A stretch of DNA of 9,325 nucleotides from Lachnospiraceae bacterium (GTDB lineage: Bacteria; Bacillota; Clostridia; Lachnospirales; Lachnospiraceae): the NCBI GenBank assembly GCA_017412265.1, contig JAFPYK010000039.1:1-9325 (forward strand), in the 5' to 3' direction. Below are positions 5,794 through 9,325 of the stretch, in pieces (position 1 is the first letter of the stretch; each line of letters starts with the position of its first letter). Under the pieces are notes generated by a model. The model saw only the letters and a list, made by a program, of their open reading frames with translations, was not told where the DNA came from and ran no database searches. Position numbers and translations under genes: made by a program.

Positions 5794-7473
5794 TCAGACG
5801 CTGATCTCGTCGGTGAGCAGCGCTTCCAGAACCTTGTCCTTTACTTCGCCCAGATTGATCGAGCGGATCTTCTGGCGCAGCGGCAGGACGGATCTCGGGG
5901 ATACCGACAGCTCGTCGATGCCGATGGAGAGGAAGGTCTCGGTCAGCTCCAGATCCGCGCCGAGTTCGCCGCAGATACCGACCCAGACACCGTTCTTGTG
6001 AGCGTTGTCGCAGACCATCTTAAGCGCACGAAGCACCGCCGGATGATGAGGATTGAAGAATCTTCCCAGATCATTGTTCTGGCGGTCGCAGGCCAGCTTA
6101 TACTGAGTCAGGTCGTTCGTGCCGCAGGAGAAGAAATCGACGATCTTCGCCAGACGGTCGCTCATCAGAACCGCCGCCGGGGTCTCGATCATGATGCCTA
6201 GCTCTACTTCATCACTGTAAGGAATGCCTTCCGCGGTGAGCTCCTTCTTCACGACCTCGCACATTTTCTTGGCTTCCTTGACTTCCCAGACACTGGTAAC
6301 CATCGGGAACATGATGCCAAGCTTGCCGTAAGCGGATGCACGGTACAGCGCACGAAGCTGCGTCTTGAAGATCTCCGGACGGTTCAGGCAGATACGCAGT
6401 GCGCGGTTGCCCAGTGCCGGGTTCTCCTCATGAGGCATGTTGAAATAACCGATCTGCTTATCTGCGCCGATATCCAGTGTGCGGATGATGACTTCCTTGC
6501 CGCCCATGTCAGAGAGAGCCTTCTTATATGCCTCAAACTGATAATCCTCGGACGGATAATCGTCACAGTTCAGATATAAGAACTCCGAGCGGAACAGGCC
6601 GACGCCGCCGCCGTCATTGGACAGAACCGCAGATACATCCTCCGGGCTTCCGATGTTGCAGTAGACACGCATGGTGCGTCCGTCTAAGGTCACATTCTCC
6701 TTGCCCTTCAGCTCCTCGAGCATCTTGCGCACACGAATCTGCTCGGCACGCTTCTCCATCATATACTTCTTGGTATCCTCGTCCGCATCCACGATCACAT
6801 GGCCGGTCGAACCGTCGATGATCACTTCTCTGCCCTCGAATTCGGGCTTCATCTGGTCGCCGACACCGATAATGGCAGGGATACCCATCGTTCTCGCGAG
6901 GATCGCGGTGTGGCTCGATCCGGAACCGCCCTCGGTGACGAAACCGAGGATCTTGGACTTGTCCAGCTGGACCGTCTCGGAAGGAGCCAGGTCATCTGCA
7001 GCCAGGATCACGGGAACAGGAGAATTGATGCCGCCCTGCACCGCGCCGGTTAACACCGAGATGATGCGGTTGGAGACATCCTTCACATCCGCCGCACGAG
7101 CCTGCATATAGGCATCATCCATCTGGGCGAACATATCCGCGAATACTGCAGCCGTATCGATGACAGCCGCTTCCGCGTTCATCTGGTCATCCTTGATCAT
7201 GCCTTCGATGGACTCTTCATAATCCAGATCTTCTGCCATCATCTGATGGGTTTCAAAAAGCAGCGCAGCCTCGTCGCCGGCCTCTACTCTGGCCTTCTCC
7301 GCCAGCTCGCCGAGCTGCTCGATCGCTTTCTCCTGCGCAGCCTTGAATCTCTGCCACTCCGCTTCCGTATCTGCTACCGTGGTACGGACGATGGTGCTCT
7401 TCGCACGCTGATAGTAATACAGAGGGCCGATCGCAACGCCTGTAGAGACGCCCTTACCCTGAATAGAAATCAT
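5794..7473 (-). CDS. ptsI: PTS enzyme I (phosphoenolpyruvate-protein phosphotransferase)
   Basis: This cytosolic enzyme of 559 residues autophosphorylates from phosphoenolpyruvate and hands the phosphate to HPr. The N-terminal half holds the HPr-binding helical domain and the phosphohistidine domain, with catalytic His188 in EGGSGSSHTAILAR. The C-terminal TIM barrel binds PEP: GLFRSEFLY (Arg295), the IIRTLDIGADKQ region, IMFPMV, SCGTNDLTQY and the catalytic Cys501 in GICGELGAD. Several motifs deviate slightly from E. coli or Bacillus forms (GGSGSSHT for GGRTSHT, CGELGAD for CGE(M/L)AGD), but all catalytic residues are present. Length is near the usual 570-575. Start: ATG at 7473 is preceded by AGGAGG at 8 nt. 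It lies 83 nt downstream of ptsH, with a hairpin between them, and ends the cluster. Confidence 0.96.
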   Translation of the reverse strand: MISIQGKGVSTGVAIGPLYYYQRAKSTIVRTTVADTEAEWQRFKAAQEKAIEQLGELAEKARVEAGDEAALLFETHQMMAEDLDYEESIEGMIKDDQMNAEAAVIDTAAVFADMFAQMDDAYMQARAADVKDVSNRIISVLTGAVQGGINSPVPVILAADDLAPSETVQLDKSKILGFVTEGGSGSSHTAILARTMGIPAIIGVGDQMKPEFEGREVIIDGSTGHVIVDADEDTKKYMMEKRAEQIRVRKMLEELKGKENVTLDGRTMRVYCNIGSPEDVSAVLSNDGGGVGLFRSEFLYLNCDDYPSEDYQFEAYKKALSDMGGKEVIIRTLDIGADKQIGYFNMPHEENPALGNRALRICLNRPEIFKTQLRALYRASAYGKLGIMFPMVTSVWEVKEAKKMCEVVKKELTAEGIPYSDEVELGIMIETPAAVLMSDRLAKIVDFFSCGTNDLTQYKLACDRQNNDLGRFFNPHHPAVLRALKMVCDNAHKNGVWVGICGELGADLELTETFLSIGIDELSVSPRSVLPLRQKIRSINLGEVKDKVLEALLTDEISV

Positions 7474-7514
7474 GTAAATATCCTCCTGTGGATTTTATAC
7501 GAGTGCATGGAACA

Positions 7515-7540
7515 AACGGCTGCCCTCCCGGGCAGCCGTT
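7515..7540 (-). promoter_or_regulatory. Intercistronic hairpin between ptsH and ptsI
   Basis: AACGGCTGCCC (7515-7525) and GGGCAGCCGTT (7530-7540) form a perfect 11-bp stem with a 4-nt loop, 16 nt after the ptsH stop. On the minus strand only TTTGTT follows, with no real U-run, so efficient termination is unlikely. It may be a partial terminator or a barrier that protects the upstream ptsH message from 3' exonucleases. Confidence 0.75.
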
Positions 7541-7556
7541 CCGGTTCGTTCCGGTA

Positions 7557-7814
7557 TCAGAAGTTGTCCTTGAAGAACTGCTCGAGCTTCGGAGCGACTT
7601 CTTCTTCGTCTTCACCCTCGACACAGACGGTCACGGTGTCGCCCTGCTTGATGCCCATGCCCATCAGAGCCATCAGCTTCTTGGCGTTAACGGACTTCTC
7701 GCCCTTGGCGATGGTAACAGTAGAAAGATAATTCTTGATCTCCTTTACCATGATGCCGGCCGGACGTGCATGGATACCGACAGGATCCGTAATCACATAC
7801 TCAAAACTCTTCAT
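7557..7814 (-). CDS. ptsH: HPr phosphocarrier protein
   Basis: This 85-residue protein receives phosphate from enzyme I on His15 (GIHARPAG, 13-20) and passes it to the IIA domain of sugar permeases. The family fold, including KLMALMGMGIKQGD (46-59) and the acidic C-terminus, is complete. An ungapped alignment with Bacillus HPr recalled from memory places Lys at position 46 (VNAKKLMAL), where the serine normally phosphorylated by HPr kinase sits. This copy may therefore serve transport only. Start: the open frame begins at 7850, but AGGAGGA at 7821-7827 lies 6 nt before ATG 7814, and that start puts the active histidine exactly at residue 15. It lies between EIIBCA (73 nt upstream) and ptsI, with stable hairpins in both gaps. 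Confidence 0.95.
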   Translation of the reverse strand: MKSFEYVITDPVGIHARPAGIMVKEIKNYLSTVTIAKGEKSVNAKKLMALMGMGIKQGDTVTVCVEGEDEEEVAPKLEQFFKDNF

Positions 7815-7820
7815 TTTTCT

Positions 7821-7827
7821 TCCTCCT
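7821..7827 (-). promoter_or_regulatory. Ribosome binding site fixing the ptsH start
   Basis: AGGAGGA on the minus strand, 6 nt before ATG 7814. The alternative ATG at 7850 has no such site and directly adjoins a hairpin stem, so 7814 is the real start. Confidence 0.85.
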
Positions 7828-7855
7828 AATTCATGATAATCGTTATTCATGTACC

Positions 7856-7876
7856 GCGGGTGCGCCCGGCACCCGC
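7856..7876 (-). promoter_or_regulatory. Intercistronic hairpin between EIIBCA and ptsH
   Basis: GCGGGTGC (7856-7863) and GCACCCGC (7869-7876) form a perfect 8-bp GC-rich stem with a 5-nt loop, starting 11 nt after the EIIBCA stop. No T run follows on the minus strand, so it is unlikely to be a strong terminator. No convincing promoter for ptsH is visible between it and the ptsH start. Confidence 0.65.
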
Positions 7877-7887
7877 AGCTGGTTCAC

Positions 7888-9325
7888 TTATTCCAGACCG
7901 AACTTGAATCCCTCAAGGTCATCCGAGTTGGTCATCAGGACCGCGACCGTATCACTGTAGCCGGCCGCTTTGATCTTCTTGCGGTCAAACTTGATCAGCT
8001 TGTCGCCGGCCTTCACCTCGTCACCCTCTGCGACGTAGCAGGTAAATCCGTCTCCGTTCATGTTGACCGTGTCCACGCCGACATGGATCAGCATCTCCAT
8101 GCCGTTGCTCTCAATACCGACGGCATGCTTACTGTCCGCGACAGAAGAAATGGTTCCGTCAAACGGTGCGAACACATAATCGCCGGTGGGCTCGATTCCG
8201 ACGCCCTCGCCGAGGATGCCTGCACTGAAGGTAGGATCCGGGATCTCGGTGTAAGGGATCACCTTGCCGGCAACCGGCTGGGTCACCTTGCCGTTCTCGC
8301 AGCTCATAACCGTCGCCGCGGGAACCTCAAGCTTCTCTTCCTTCTTCTCCTCTTCCTTCCAGAACAGCCAGGTAAGCACGAAGGCAACACCGGCCGCGAT
8401 GATCAGCTCAATCAGGTACATCGGTACATTGTTGACGGCCGGGATGCCGGGGATACCGGTAACACCGTAGGTCGTTGCGCCGAAGCCGACTAAGGATGCG
8501 AACAGGGAACCGACCGCACCGCCGACCATACCGAAGATGAACGGCTTCATGAAACGGAAGTTGATACCGAAGATGGCAGGCTCGGTGATACCAAGGGATG
8601 CGGACAGGGAAGAAGGAAGAGCCACGGATTTGGTCTTCTGGTTCTTCACCTTCAGTGCAACCGCAAGGCAGGCGCCAAACTGTGCGAAGTTCGCGGCGGA
8701 AGCGATGGGCATCCAGGTATTCACGCCCTTGGAGGCGATCATACCTGCCTCGATGACGTTATACATATGGTGCAGGCCCATGACAACCGTCAGAGGATAG
8801 ATCGCGCCCATGATGGCAGCGCCGATACCGTAGCCGACCGTGATCAGCCACTGAGCTGCATCCAGTACCCAGTTCTCGAATACGGAGAAGACAGGGCCGA
8901 TGATGGTAAATGTGATGAAAGCGGTGAGCACAACCGTGCACAGAGGAGTGACGAACAGGTCGATCATCTCCGGCACATGCTTATGCAGCCATTTCTCGAT
9001 GAAGCTCATCAGAAGAACCGCCAGGATAACCGGGATCACATGTCCCTGATAGCCAACCTGCTGTACGGTGAACGGTCCGAGCTTCCATACAGGAATCTCG
9101 CCGGGGCCGTAGTTGCCGACGGTCCATGCGTTGATCAGTGCAGGGTGAACCATCATCAGGCCGATGACAGCGCCCAGGAAAATGTTGGCGCCGAAGACTC
9201 TCGCCGCGGAGATCGCGACCAGAACCGGCAGAAGCGCGAACGCGGTGTTCGCAACCAGGTCAAGGAACGAGAACCAGTCCGTCTCGCCGAAGGCAGGAGC
9301 GAACTTCGGGATCGCCTCGACGATA
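7888..9325 (-). CDS. PTS permease EIIBCA, sucrose/trehalose type, N-terminus beyond window
   Basis: The last 478 residues are visible and the frame is open to the right edge. Visible residues 1 to about 320 are the membrane-spanning IIC domain, with features of the sucrose/trehalose branch of the glucose superfamily: VHPALINAW, VGYQGHVIPVILAV, VTPLCTVVLTAFITF, MGLHHMYNVIEAG, SLGITEPAIFGINFRF and GVTGIPGIPAVNNVP. A charged linker (WKEEEKKEEKLE) leads to a fused Crr-type IIA domain (about residues 337-478), with His400 in HAVGIES and the phosphorylated His414 in LIHVGVDTVNMNG. The missing N-terminus should hold the IIB cysteine and the first IIC helices. The IIC motifs suit sucrose best, but trehalose or beta-glucosides remain possible. 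It is the first visible gene of the cluster feeding into ptsH and ptsI; its promoter lies beyond the window. Confidence 0.92.
   Translation of the reverse strand, partial: IVEAIPKFAPAFGETDWFSFLDLVANTAFALLPVLVAISAARVFGANIFLGAVIGLMMVHPALINAWTVGNYGPGEIPVWKLGPFTVQQVGYQGHVIPVILAVLLMSFIEKWLHKHVPEMIDLFVTPLCTVVLTAFITFTIIGPVFSVFENWVLDAAQWLITVGYGIGAAIMGAIYPLTVVMGLHHMYNVIEAGMIASKGVNTWMPIASAANFAQFGACLAVALKVKNQKTKSVALPSSLSASLGITEPAIFGINFRFMKPFIFGMVGGAVGSLFASLVGFGATTYGVTGIPGIPAVNNVPMYLIELIIAAGVAFVLTWLFWKEEEKKEEKLEVPAATVMSCENGKVTQPVAGKVIPYTEIPDPTFSAGILGEGVGIEPTGDYVFAPFDGTISSVADSKHAVGIESNGMEMLIHVGVDTVNMNGDGFTCYVAEGDEVKAGDKLIKFDRKKIKAAGYSDTVAVLMTNSDDLEGFKFGLE

Noticed and set aside
7815..7850. Longer N-terminus for HPr starting at ATG 7850
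   Set aside because: It has no ribosome site, would add 12 residues unlike HPr, and moves the active histidine from position 15; the ATG at 7814 has a strong AGGAGGA site.

Overview
The window looks like the chromosome of a GC-rich Bacillota anaerobe of class Clostridia, probably Lachnospiraceae-like. The grounds are strong AGGAGG-type ribosome binding sites, U-rich intrinsic terminators, an unfused pyrB-pyrI pair, a YbhJ-type aconitase-family hydratase, and clostridial variants of HPr and enzyme I. The taxon is an inference from protein motifs; no rRNA or tRNA gene is present. All genes belong to housekeeping or metabolic families, and I see no phage, transposon, CRISPR array or defence locus.

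Layout. Positions 1-1575 (minus, cut by the left edge) hold 525 residues of the hydratase. A 220-bp divergent intergenic region (1576-1795) carries one good promoter in each direction and a cluster of ATGCAA boxes. Positions 1796-3141 (plus) hold pyrB and pyrI, the catalytic and regulatory chains of aspartate carbamoyltransferase, overlapping by 7 nt. The convergent gap 3142-3400 holds a 29-bp tandem repeat built into a very strong terminator, then a second terminator serving the opposite strand. Minus-strand genes fill the rest. These are a PlsC-like acyltransferase with an inserted zinc ribbon (3401-4630), a diacylglycerol kinase-family lipid kinase with its own promoter and terminator (4706-5590), and a phosphotransferase (PTS) cluster transcribed as EIIBCA -> ptsH -> ptsI (9325 down to 5794) that ends in a textbook terminator at 5693-5727.

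How the genes work together. PyrB and PyrI commit carbamoyl phosphate and aspartate to pyrimidine synthesis under nucleotide feedback. The lipid kinase and acyltransferase are neighbours that both plausibly act on phosphatidate or lysophosphatidate, although a terminator separates them. Enzyme I takes phosphate from PEP and passes it to His15 of HPr, which passes it to the IIA domain of the sucrose/trehalose-type EIIBCA permease, so the three genes form one complete phosphorelay. The points most worth a second look are the shared-arm repeat terminator after pyrI, an HPr with Lys where Ser46 is normally phosphorylated, hairpins on both sides of ptsH, the non-canonical cluster motif of the hydratase, and the zinc-ribbon acyltransferase. 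I found no clear candidate for an entirely new multi-gene system.
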